From an uncultured Bacteroidota bacterium (GTDB lineage: Bacteria; Bacteroidota; Bacteroidia; Chitinophagales; Chitinophagaceae): a DNA stretch of 64,000 bases. The translations under genes were made by a program, and so were the position numbers. Numbering within the stretch: position 1 is the stretch's first letter; each line of letters begins with the position of its first letter. This document shows, piece by piece, positions 8,911 through 17,600 of the stretch. A model generated the notes under the pieces. That model saw only the letters and a program-made list of their open reading frames with translations, was not told the DNA's origin and searched no databases. The stretch lies in contig CAIQQR010000130.1 in the NCBI GenBank assembly GCA_903874055.1, forward strand, positions 1-64,000, in the 5' to 3' direction.

Positions 8911-9882
8911 TTATGATAACGAACTTAAAATTTTGGCTAATACCGATTGCGCTGCCCACACTCTATTGGAGGCTTCCTTTGTCACTAAACTGTTTGGGCC
9001 ATCCAATATTTCATCACTTAATTCTACATTTCTTCTTACTGGTAAACAATGCATCACTTTTGCATTATTTGTAGCAGCTAATTTTGTATTGGTTAACATC
9101 CAGTTTGAATCCGTACAAAGCACTTTCCCATATTCATTATAACTACTCCAATTTTTTACATACACAAAGTCGGCATCTTTTAATGCCTCATCTTGATTGT
9201 ACATAATAGTTGCTCCATTTGTATATTGAGCAGCTAACTCATACCCTTCAGGATGCGTAATTACAAAATTAGCGGCTCCCCAAGCGTTTATCCATTCGCT
9301 AAAGCTATTGGCCACACATTGTGGTATAGGTTTAATATGAGGCGCCCAGGTTAGCACTATTTTTGGCTGCTTGTTTTTTAATTTTTCATTCAAGGCTATT
9401 GACTCCTGAATGGTAATAATATCGGTTAAAGATTGTAATGGGTGTAAAGTAGCAGACTCTAAACTCACTATCGGTATTCCCGCATACTTTATAAATTGAT
9501 GAATTATTTTTTCACTATAATCCTGCTCTTTATTTTGTAAGCTTGGAAATGTCCTTATGCATAAAATATCAAAATAATTACCCAAAATAGGAGCGGCATC
9601 CTTAATATGTTCTACCGTAGTGCCATTCATGATAGCTCCTTCTGTAAATTCCAAAGCCCAGCCTTCTTTATCAACATTAAACACAATGGGTTCCATCCCT
9701 AAATTTTGAGCAGCCACTTGCGTACTCAATCTTGTTCTTAAACTTGGATTTAAAAATAACAAACCAATTCTTTTATTAGCACCTAATGCTTTATCTACAA
9801 ATGGATTGGCTTTATAGTGTAAAGCTTGTTTTACCAATGCATCAATATCCGTCACATCCTTCACTGAAATAAACTGTTTCAT
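8911..9882 (-). CDS. argF': N-succinyl/acetyl-ornithine carbamoyltransferase
   Basis: A 323-residue transcarbamylase of the AOTCase/SOTCase branch, not ordinary ArgF. The carbamoyl-phosphate loop reads NPSLRTRLST; HPLQSLTD, TWAPH and MHCLPVRRN follow. Specificity in this branch is set by one residue: Glu92 in Xanthomonas AOTCase, Pro90 in Bacteroides SOTCase. Here the matching position, in GTTVEH, is Val90. From recollection of published swap mutants, replacing Glu92 by small or apolar residues including Val shifts preference to succinyl-ornithine, so I infer N-succinylornithine as substrate. It is 3 bp from argD. Confidence 0.93.
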   Translation of the reverse strand: MKQFISVKDVTDIDALVKQALHYKANPFVDKALGANKRIGLLFLNPSLRTRLSTQVAAQNLGMEPIVFNVDKEGWALEFTEGAIMNGTTVEHIKDAAPILGNYFDILCIRTFPSLQNKEQDYSEKIIHQFIKYAGIPIVSLESATLHPLQSLTDIITIQESIALNEKLKNKQPKIVLTWAPHIKPIPQCVANSFSEWINAWGAANFVITHPEGYELAAQYTNGATIMYNQDEALKDADFVYVKNWSSYNEYGKVLCTDSNWMLTNTKLAATNNAKVMHCLPVRRNVELSDEILDGPNSLVTKEASNRVWAAQSVLAKILSSLS

Positions 9883-9885
9883 GGC

Positions 9886-11043
9886 TTAGTCTTTCTTTTG
9901 CTTCAATAGTTGAAGTTGAATGGCTTTATTCAACCCGGTTAAAAATAAATTGATTTCCTCCATGCTAATTGTCAATGCTGGCAATAGTCTTACCACATTA
10001 GGTTTTGCTTCTCCTGTGAATATTTTTAAATCGTTTAATAAAACTTTACGTACATCTTCTAATCCTATTTCCATTTCAAATCCAATCATCAAACCTCTAC
10101 CTCTCACCGCTTTTACACCCTCGGTATTTTTTAATGCATTTATTAAATAAGCCCCTTTTTCTTGAGCAGCTTTAATTAAATTATCTTTTTGCATTACTTC
10201 AATCACTGCTAGTGCAGCAGCGCAAGCCAATGGGTTCCCGCCAAATGTAGTGCCCAACATTCCGAATTTAGCTTGGATATGTGGTGCAATTAAAATGCCA
10301 CCAATAGGAAATCCATTACCCATACCCTTTGCCATGGAATAAATGTCCGCATTTACGCCAGCATGATCATGTGCAAAAAACTGACCCGATCTTCCATAAC
10401 CACATTGTACACTATCCGCAATATAAATTGCACCATGCGCATCACATACTTTTCTGATAGCTTGTAAAAATGCATCACTTGCTTCATGAATTCCTGCAAC
10501 GCCTTGAATACCTTCAATAATCACAGCAGCAATTTCGGAGCCATTGCTAGCAAAGCAAGTTTCCAATGCTTCAATATCATTGAGTGGTAAAAAGATGATA
10601 TTATTGGTTTCATTCACAGGTGCCACAATACTTGGATTGTCAGTAGCAGCCACTGCTAATGAAGTACGACCATGAAAAGATTTTTTAAACGCAACAATTT
10701 TCTTTCTGCCTGTATGAAAGCTCGCCAACTTTAATGCATTCTCATTCGCCTCCGCTCCACTGTTGCAAAGAAATAATTGGAAATCTTTTTTGCCACTTAT
10801 ATCGTTTAATGCTTTCGCCAGCTCATCCTGAATTGGCATAATCACCGAATTAGAATAAAAAGCAATGGCATGCAATTGATCTTCTATTCGTTTAACCCAA
10901 TGGGGATGGGTATGCCCAATACTTATTACTGCGTGTCCACCATACATGTCTAAATATTCCTGTCCCTTATCGTCCCAAACGCGGCTGCCTGCAGCTTTGG
11001 TGATAGCGATAGGATTTAAAGGATAAACGTTGAATAATGACAT
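9886..11043 (-). CDS. argD: Acylornithine aminotransferase
   Basis: A 385-residue class III PLP aminotransferase making N-acylornithine from the semialdehyde with glutamate as donor. Visible features: SGAEANENALKLA, FHGRTSLAVAAT, the IADSVQCGYGRSG block with its cofactor-contacting Asp, and the Schiff-base lysine in SMAKGMGNG. The gap to argC is 11 bp and to argF' 3 bp. Length is normal for ArgD. Confidence 0.95.
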   Translation of the reverse strand: MSLFNVYPLNPIAITKAAGSRVWDDKGQEYLDMYGGHAVISIGHTHPHWVKRIEDQLHAIAFYSNSVIMPIQDELAKALNDISGKKDFQLFLCNSGAEANENALKLASFHTGRKKIVAFKKSFHGRTSLAVAATDNPSIVAPVNETNNIIFLPLNDIEALETCFASNGSEIAAVIIEGIQGVAGIHEASDAFLQAIRKVCDAHGAIYIADSVQCGYGRSGQFFAHDHAGVNADIYSMAKGMGNGFPIGGILIAPHIQAKFGMLGTTFGGNPLACAAALAVIEVMQKDNLIKAAQEKGAYLINALKNTEGVKAVRGRGLMIGFEMEIGLEDVRKVLLNDLKIFTGEAKPNVVRLLPALTISMEEINLFLTGLNKAIQLQLLKQKKD

Positions 11044-11054
11044 GATATAAAATT

Positions 11055-12035
11055 TTAAAAATAATTTGCTTTTAGTTGTAACCCTGTACTTTCTTCCAAT
11101 CCAAAAATTAAATTCATGTTTTGAACCGCCTGTCCAACTGCTCCTTTTAATAAATTGTCAATCACCGAATGAATAGCAATTTTGTTTCCTTGCTTTTCAA
11201 TATGAACCAAACATTTATTGGTATTGACTACTTGTTTTAAATCGATATTGTTACTAGATACATGCGTAAATGGATGTGCCTCATAATAAGCGTTGTACAA
11301 TGCATATAATTGATCAATACTTAAATCACATGATACAACCGAAGTCACAAAAATACCTCTTGTAAAATCACCTCTCCACGGTATAAAATTCACTTCGGCA
11401 TTTTGATTGCCTTGTAAACTTGCTAAACTTTCACCAATTTCATTTAAGTGTTGGTGTTGTAATGTTTTATACGCCTGAATGTTATTAGCTCTCCAACTAA
11501 AATGACTTGTTGTTGATAGACCTTGTCCTGCTCCTGTAGCGCCTGTAATACCTGTTGTATAAACCTCTTTCAGTAAACCTTTTGCAGCCAATGGCAATAA
11601 ACCTAATTGAATAGCTGTAGCAAAACATCCCGGATTCGCAATATAATTTGCTTTTTGAATAGCTGCTTTTTGCAATTCTGGCAAACCATATACAAATTGC
11701 TTATCGCCCATGCTAGCAGTTGCATTCAATCTAAAATCTTGTGATAGATCTATGATTTTAATACCCACTTTTATTTCATTGGTAGCTAAAAACTTTTTAG
11801 CATCTCCATGACCTACACATAAAAAAAGTACATCTATATTCTGATCTAACGCACTAGCAAATTTTAAATTAGTATCGCCCACTAAATCGGCATGTACTTT
11901 ACTTACTGATTCACCTGCATTACTTGTACTATGCACAAAAGCAATATGAGCATTAGGGTGATGAAGTAATACACGTAGCAATTCACCACCTGTATAGCCT
12001 GCTCCTCCTACAATTCCAATATTAACTTTTTGCAT
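11055..12035 (-). CDS. argC: N-acyl-gamma-glutamyl-phosphate reductase
   Basis: A 326-residue NADPH-dependent reductase of the third arginine step. The N-terminal Rossmann motif is GIVGGAGYTGGELLRVL. The catalytic Cys sits in ANPGCFATA, and a later HQHLNEIGE supplies the conserved His. A 61-bp gap separates it from argG, the widest in the operon, with no terminator or convincing internal promoter seen. Confidence 0.96.
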   Translation of the reverse strand: MQKVNIGIVGGAGYTGGELLRVLLHHPNAHIAFVHSTSNAGESVSKVHADLVGDTNLKFASALDQNIDVLFLCVGHGDAKKFLATNEIKVGIKIIDLSQDFRLNATASMGDKQFVYGLPELQKAAIQKANYIANPGCFATAIQLGLLPLAAKGLLKEVYTTGITGATGAGQGLSTTSHFSWRANNIQAYKTLQHQHLNEIGESLASLQGNQNAEVNFIPWRGDFTRGIFVTSVVSCDLSIDQLYALYNAYYEAHPFTHVSSNNIDLKQVVNTNKCLVHIEKQGNKIAIHSVIDNLLKGAVGQAVQNMNLIFGLEESTGLQLKANYF

Positions 12036-12096
12036 TTTGACTAAATTTATAACTTTATATTAATGTGTTTCGTAATAAATTTACGCCGCACATTTT

Positions 12097-13296
12097 TTAT
12101 TTTTTATTTGACGCTTTCACATTGTGAAAAATACCAGTTTGGTTACCAAATATTTTAGTAAATCCTCTTACATCAGCACCAGTGAACCCTGTATTCATTT
12201 CACCATACTTTCCAAACTTAGCGCTCATTAAATCATGCTCAGATTCAATACCAATAATTTGAAAACGGTATGGATTTAATTGAACAAATACATCCCCGGT
12301 AACTTGCTCCTGTGAATTGGATAAGTATGCTTCAATATCGCGCATAACTGGATCCAATATTTGCCCTTCATGCAACCAGTTGCCATAGAATGAAGCTAGC
12401 TGGTCCTTCCATGACAATTGCCATTTTGTTAATACATGTTTTTCTAAAGCGTGGTGTGCTTTTAAAATGACCATCGGCGCTGCCGCTTCAAAACCTACGC
12501 GACCTTTAATTCCAATAATCGTATCTCCTACATGAATATCCCTTCCAATACCATAAGCACCAACGATAGATTGAATATATTGTATCGCTTCAGTTGGATG
12601 CGCAAATGATTTTCCGTTTACATGCGTAATTTCTCCTTTATCAAAACGAATCACCAATTCCTCCGTAGCACCTTCCTTGGTCATTTGAGTTGGCCATGCA
12701 CTCTCAGGTAACATGCCTTTTGAATTTAAAGTTTCTTTCCCCCCTACGCTTGTTCCCCACAATCCTTTATTAATAGAGTAAGCTGCTTTTTCAAAATTCA
12801 TTTGAACACCCTTCCCTTTTAAATATTCAATTTCCGCTTCTCTACTTAATTGCAAATCACGAATTGGAGTTAATATTTCAATGCCAGGAATCATAATTTG
12901 AAAAATCATGTCAAAACGCACTTGATCATTACCTGCGCCCGTACTTCCATGAGCAACTAATTTAGCACCCATTTTTTTTACATGCTCTGCAATATGCAAT
13001 GCTTGGCTTAAACGCTCGGCACTTACACTTAATGGATAGGTATTATTTTTTAATACATTACCATAAACTAAATATTTAATGATGCTATCATAATACCCTT
13101 TCACTGCATTCACAGTGGTGTGCGACTTTACTCCTAAAGCATATGCATGTGCTTCTACTTTTTTTAACTCCTCATCGGTAAAGCCACCTGTGTTTACAAT
13201 GACACTATGTACTTCTAAGCCCTTATCCTCCGTCAAGTATTTTACACAAAATGTGGTATCTAATCCACCACTAAATCCCAATACTACTTTTTCCAT
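12097..13296 (-). CDS. argG: Argininosuccinate synthase
   Basis: A 399-residue N-type ATP pyrophosphatase condensing citrulline and aspartate. The PP-loop reads FSGGLDTTFCVKYL, and HGSTGAGNDQVRFD is the conserved substrate block. It lies 4 bp after the GNAT gene, so the operon runs acyl-transfer first, then argG, then the remaining steps. Length matches the family. Confidence 0.96.
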   Translation of the reverse strand: MEKVVLGFSGGLDTTFCVKYLTEDKGLEVHSVIVNTGGFTDEELKKVEAHAYALGVKSHTTVNAVKGYYDSIIKYLVYGNVLKNNTYPLSVSAERLSQALHIAEHVKKMGAKLVAHGSTGAGNDQVRFDMIFQIMIPGIEILTPIRDLQLSREAEIEYLKGKGVQMNFEKAAYSINKGLWGTSVGGKETLNSKGMLPESAWPTQMTKEGATEELVIRFDKGEITHVNGKSFAHPTEAIQYIQSIVGAYGIGRDIHVGDTIIGIKGRVGFEAAAPMVILKAHHALEKHVLTKWQLSWKDQLASFYGNWLHEGQILDPVMRDIEAYLSNSQEQVTGDVFVQLNPYRFQIIGIESEHDLMSAKFGKYGEMNTGFTGADVRGFTKIFGNQTGIFHNVKASNKK

Positions 13297-13300
13297 ATGC

Positions 13301-13918
13301 TTATTTTTTTCTAAACCAGTTTAATAATTTGCTTGCCAACCCATTTGAGCTTTGTGTTGTATTTTCTTTAGCAGTTGTAGACAATTTTGGTTCATATAAC
13401 ATGGCGGTACACATACAATTTTTGCGATCCTTGCTCATTAATATTTCATAGTTCACACAGCTTTTGCAACCAGCCCAAAACTCTTCATCATCCGTCAATT
13501 CACTATAGGTCACTGGCTCGTATCCCAGTTCGCTATTAATTTTCATCACCGCCAAGCCAGTTGTTAACCCAAACAATTTTGCATTTGGATATTTTTCTCT
13601 TGACAATTGAAAAATGGTTTGCTTAATTTTTTTAGCAATACCGCTTTTCCTAAATACAGGAGAAACAATCAGACCACTATTGGCCACAAATTGGCCATGT
13701 TGCCAAGCTTCGATATAACAAAAGCCCACCCAAGTTCCATCCTGTGTATGTGCGATCACCGATTTCCCTTCTTCAATTTTTTTAGCAACATATTCAGGAC
13801 TACGTTTAGCAATTCCTGTTCCACGCGCTTTTGCAGAGGAAGCCATCTCGTCTGTGATTGAAATGGAATAATGAACATCGCCACTATGGGCTACACGTAC
13901 TATAATTTGCTGTTCCAA
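13301..13918 (-). CDS. GNAT acyltransferase, likely first step of arginine synthesis
   Basis: A 205-residue GNAT protein. The acyl-CoA loop region reads GLIVSPVFRKSGIAKKI, and GLTTGLAVMKINSELGYEPV follows. As first gene of an arginine operon lacking a recognisable ArgA or ArgJ, it probably acylates glutamate (acetyl- or succinyl-CoA). Near residues 150-172 it carries a cysteine cluster C-x-x-C ... C-x-C that could bind metal. The start must be TTG at 13918: the frame is closed by a stop 12 bp upstream and the next internal ATG would cut into the domain. The C-terminal 30 residues are polar and unrelated to the fold. Confidence 0.8.
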   Translation of the reverse strand: MEQQIIVRVAHSGDVHYSISITDEMASSAKARGTGIAKRSPEYVAKKIEEGKSVIAHTQDGTWVGFCYIEAWQHGQFVANSGLIVSPVFRKSGIAKKIKQTIFQLSREKYPNAKLFGLTTGLAVMKINSELGYEPVTYSELTDDEEFWAGCKSCVNYEILMSKDRKNCMCTAMLYEPKLSTTAKENTTQSSNGLASKLLNWFRKK

Positions 13919-13981
13919 TGATCTTAAAATTTAAGGAAATGACACTTCTGGCGTTTCTAGAAAATTTCGGGGTTTTTTCCA

Positions 13982-14017
13982 CTGATAGGGGCAATTGCCA
14001 ACTGCTCGTCCTATCAG
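13982..14017 (-). other. Long hairpin in arginine leader
   Basis: On the minus strand CTGATAGG (14017-14010) pairs with CCTATCAG (13989-13982), and inside it GCAGTT pairs with AATTGC around a GGC loop. The inner stem needs a G-U pair that exists only in minus-strand RNA (it would be A-C on the other strand), which argues for function in the arginine transcript. Confidence 0.6.
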
Positions 14018-14133
14018 AATCCACGTCGGGGAGATAATCGTTCCAAGAGCGGCAACCTGATGGGGCTGTTCAATACAAGGACCGGTGCAAAAAATGCACT
14101 CATTGAAATAGTATGTAATTGTCCTTGATTCAT
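14014..14133 (-). CDS. Candidate arginine leader peptide (39 aa)
   Basis: On the minus strand an ATG at 14133 follows a Shine-Dalgarno-like AAAGGA about 7 nt upstream and opens 39 codons ending in TGA at 14014-14016. Four Arg codons (AGG, CGA, CGA, CGT) fall in the last 14 residues, ending LERLSPRRGF. The stop lies inside the 5' arm of the strong hairpin. This is the arrangement of a leader peptide whose ribosome position senses charged tRNA-Arg. Expression is unproven and such attenuators are not, to my knowledge, established in this phylum, so treat it as a hypothesis. Confidence 0.35.
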   Translation of the reverse strand: MNQGQLHTISMSAFFAPVLVLNSPIRLPLLERLSPRRGF

Positions 14134-14164
14134 AAAAGTATCCTTTGATAGGAATTAGGATGTA

Positions 14165-14197
14165 AAAATATAGAATAATTAAACAAATAGGTCCCAA
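14165..14197 (-). promoter_or_regulatory. Candidate promoter of the arginine operon
   Basis: On the minus strand TTG (14197-14195), 22 bp, then TATATTTT (14172-14165), one base off TAnnTTTG. Transcription would begin near 14158 and give a leader of about 240 nt. Confidence 0.4.
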
Positions 14198-14214
14198 TGG
14201 AGCTTATAATTTAA

Positions 14215-14250
14215 CCTAAAACGTCCTAAAACCCAATTATAGGGCCTAAA
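14215..14250. repeat. Three phased CCTAAA repeats between divergent genes
   Basis: CCTAAA occurs at 14215-14220, 14225-14230 and 14245-14250, that is at offsets 0, 10 and 30, all on one helical face. The block sits upstream of both the arginine operon promoter and the YHS lipoprotein gene, where an activator or repressor could bind. Confidence 0.45.
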
Positions 14251-14270
14251 ATAATAGTTGTTAGTTTTAT

Positions 14271-14296
14271 TTTGCCCAATACTCTTCTTATTTTTG
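14271..14296 (+). promoter_or_regulatory. Candidate promoter of YHS lipoprotein gene
   Basis: TTTG (14271-14274), 14 bp, then TATTTTTG (14289-14296). The -7 element matches; the spacing is shorter than the usual 17-23. The ATG is 16 bp further on. Confidence 0.35.
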
Positions 14297-14312
14297 GATT
14301 TCAAAAATCAAA

Positions 14313-14636
14313 ATGAACCAAATGAAAAGAATAATTGGATTGAGCCTAGTTGTTACTGCTAGCTTTTTTGCAGCATGTGGATCACGGCAAAATGAAAAGG
14401 CAGAAGCAACTAAAGATACTGCAACTTCAATGTCAACTGATACCGCTTCCACTAAAACTTATGCGGTGAGTTTGGTTGATAATAAGAAAGACCCAACCTG
14501 TGGAATGCCTGTTACCGCTGGAATTGGAGATACCGCTCATTACGATGGACATGTGTTAGGTTTTTGCTCAGCAGAATGCAAAGCAGAATTCCTGAAAAAT
14601 CCTAAAGCGGGATTAGCAGCGGCTGAATTAAAATAA
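14313..14636 (+). CDS. YHS-domain lipoprotein
   Basis: A 107-residue exported lipoprotein: hydrophobic segment then ASFFAAC lipobox at about residue 22, a Thr/Ser/Ala-rich spacer (residues 24-48), and a YHS domain from about 55 (DPTCGMPV, FCSAECKAEFLKNP). The cysteines and the overall motif suggest binding of copper or another soft metal in the periplasm. An in-frame ATG at 14322 is an equally good start. It diverges from the arginine operon and converges on the helicase gene. Confidence 0.85.
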   Translation: MNQMKRIIGLSLVVTASFFAACGSRQNEKAEATKDTATSMSTDTASTKTYAVSLVDNKKDPTCGMPVTAGIGDTAHYDGHVLGFCSAECKAEFLKNPKAGLAAAELK

Positions 14637-14657
14637 ATTTTTTTTACCTACTAGTGA

Positions 14658-17600
14658 CTAACTAAATAAGTAAGCAATATCATCTTTGGTCAAGGACTTC
14701 ACAAATCCTTCTTCGTCAGAAATTAACTCCTTGGCCAAAGATCTTTTTCTATCCTGCAACTTTAATATTTTATCTTCGACTGTATCATTACATATCATTC
14801 GATACGCGAATATATTTTTTGTTTGCCCAATACGATGCGTTCTATCAATTGCTTGTTGTTCCACTGCTGGATTCCACCAAGGATCAACAATGTAAACATA
14901 ATCTGCAGCAGTTAAATTTAATCCTACGCCGCCGGCTTTTAAGGAAATTAAAAATACCCTGCAATTTGAATCATTTTGAAAACGCTCAATTGCTTTTTCT
15001 CTTTCTTGAATTGTACTTCCGCCATCAAAATATTCATAATCAATCCCCAACTTAGTTAATTCTTCCTTAATTAATCCCAACATTCCTAGAAACTGAGAAA
15101 ATACCAAGGCCTTGTGATCACCAATGTTTTCAGCTATTTCACGCGTAAGCTCTGTAAGTTTTACCGATTCATTTGGATAGTTTTCATCTTTTATAATGGC
15201 AGGGCTATCGCAAATTTGACGAAGCTTCATTAATCCTTGTAATATGGATAATTGCGTTTTTTGTATTCCTTTTTCCTCAACCATTCCAAGTAACTTATCG
15301 CGATAATCATTTCGATAAGCATCATAAATTTTTCTTTGTGCTGTACCCATTTCGCAGTACAATACCATTTCTTGTTTTTCAGGAAGATCCTTAGCTACCT
15401 GTTCTTTTGTTCGACGCAAGATGAAAGGAAAAACAAACTTTCTTAAATGTTCTTTTTGTTCTTTTTCATCAAACTTGTCAATTGGCATGGAGAAGTTATG
15501 CTTAAAATATTCTACTGTTCCAAGCATACCTGGATTTAAGAAATTCATTTGCGCATAAATATCAAATGTGTTGTTTTGCAATGGCGTACCACTTAAACAC
15601 AATTTATTAGTTGCTTGTAATAAGCAGGCTGCTTTGGTAACCTTACTTGTTGGATTTTTTATCGCCTGACTTTCGTCTAAAATCACATAATCAAATTTTA
15701 CTTCCGTAAACATTTTAATATCACTTCTTAAAGTACCATATGTAGTAATGATTACTTCCACGGGTTCTTTAAACAATTGATTTTTTATTCTAGTTCCACC
15801 ATGATGAATTCGGAAACTTAAACTTGGTGTGAATTTTTTTAACTCATTTTGCCAGTTGAACAAAAGCGTGGTAGGACATACCACTAATGCAGTTAATGAG
15901 CCATTCTTTTCTTTCAAGTGTTGTAAAAAAGAAAGTGTTTGAATGGTTTTACCTAATCCCATATCATCCGCCAAGATACCACCCCACTGTACATCATGTA
16001 AATAATTCAACCATTGAAAACCACTTACTTGATAAGGTCTGAGTATCGGTGTTAAATGTTCAGGGGGAGGCACATCTGCGATGGAATACTTTTCTCTAAT
16101 CTTTTCATATTTGCCTTCTAATTGAAATATTAATTCTTCCTCGTCCCTTTGTTCATATAATTCATCTAAAATAGAAAAGTGATACTTGCTTAATTTTAAA
16201 TTTTGTTGACTTCCCTCACCTACTTTAAATAACAAGGAATATTTATTCAACCATTTTTCTGGTAACACGCCCAAACTTCCATCTTTTAATGGTACAAATT
16301 GTTGCTTATTTGCAAGCATATTTTTAATATCCTGTACCGAAACCTTTTGTTCTCCAAAAGAAATTTCTACTTTAGCATCAAACCAATCTGTATTGCTACT
16401 AATATACATTTTGGTAGAAGGCTTTGCAGTATTGAATCTGAATTGTTTCAAGTTTTCAGAGCCAAATAAAGGAATTTGTTTTTCCTTTAATAAATCTATA
16501 AATAAAAAGAACCAATTATTTTTTAATACCTCTGCCCCTTTCAATGCCAAGACATTTCCTTTTTCAAAACGAACAAAACCTGAGTGTAGTTGTTCTATAA
16601 CATTCATCAAATTACGTTCCTCTGCTAAATCTCTTTCAAGAATTACAATTTTATCACCTTGCTGTTGGATAACAGAAGGTCCGTCATCCGCAGTCACTAC
16701 AATGTCTTTATAGGTATAGATGGGTTCGAATAATAAATAATCTCTATCTTCTTTAAGAATAATTTGCAACTGAGGCTTCAAACCTTTTAGCTTTTCTTGC
16801 TTTACATTTCCTAATTCAACTTGATACAATTTAGACAATGGTAATAAAACTGATTGTAAATACACCGGCCAATCTTCCAAATCAATTTCATTGCTGCCTG
16901 TAGGCATAAACTGCTCTACCCATTTTAAATCTTCTCTGTTTTTCCAACTATAAAATTGATTTTCAACTTGAAATAGATAATGTGTTTTAGCATGATTATC
17001 TGCAATTGAAATTTTACCAGTTGGTAAATTTACTTGCGCATGAATAATATATTTATCTGTCTTTTTCTCAACTTTAAAACTTGGCTGTATAGGATTAAAA
17101 ATTAATTCAGCCTTCTGCAAGTTAGCCGTAGTAAAGGTTTTACTAGCTGGTAAATGAAAATGGAAAGGATGTTCCGAAATATCTCTCCATAGTTTTTCCA
17201 ACTTAGGATGAATATATTCCTGAATCAACTCTCTTGTTTCATTGGGCAATCCTTCCTCCTCTCCACCTAAAATAGTATCCCAAATTCCCATGAATGGTGA
17301 ATTTTTATCCAGATACTTTATAAGTTCGTTTGATTGTAATTTTCTTACTAATTGAATTAAATTCTTGTCCTCCTCATTTATTTCTTGAGGTATTATAAAT
17401 TTAGGTAACTCGATTTTTTCAACCTTACTCACAAATGCATTGCCCTCCTCATTCACCTCCCCCTTAATAACATTGAACAATAAATAGGGGTACTCATTAT
17501 CGGATTGTTGTATCACCAAACCATAACGCTCAACTGTTTTGGCGACAGTGCTACTCGCCCCCTGCTCTTCCTCAATATCCCAATCATTGGATCTTGGAAT

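Larger units (their letters stand above)
13919..14158 (-). ncRNA. Structured 5' leader of the arginine operon
   Basis: The 394-bp gap between the GNAT gene and the YHS gene holds no convincing protein gene, yet 13961-14090 is about half G+C by my count, well above its surroundings. On the minus strand it holds a hairpin (13982-14017), a small hairpin GTGCA/TGCAC (14085-14099) and a 39-codon ORF ending in the large hairpin. CCTATCA-like segments at 14146-14152, near 14060-14067 and at 13982-13989 could each pair with the CTGATAGG arm, which allows alternative folds. No U-run follows the hairpin, so simple intrinsic termination is not supported. An attenuator, another structured RNA, or a dispersed repeat are all possible. 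Confidence 0.45.

Noticed and set aside
14049..14057. GCGGCAACC resembling part of a SAM-I riboswitch core
   Set aside because: It is on the plus strand, away from the downstream gene, and the remaining SAM-I core is absent.
13931..14197. 88-codon open frame on the minus strand in the arginine leader
   Set aside because: No family resemblance, Cys/Pro-scattered composition, and it coincides with the hairpin-rich region; the 39-codon frame with an SD is better supported.
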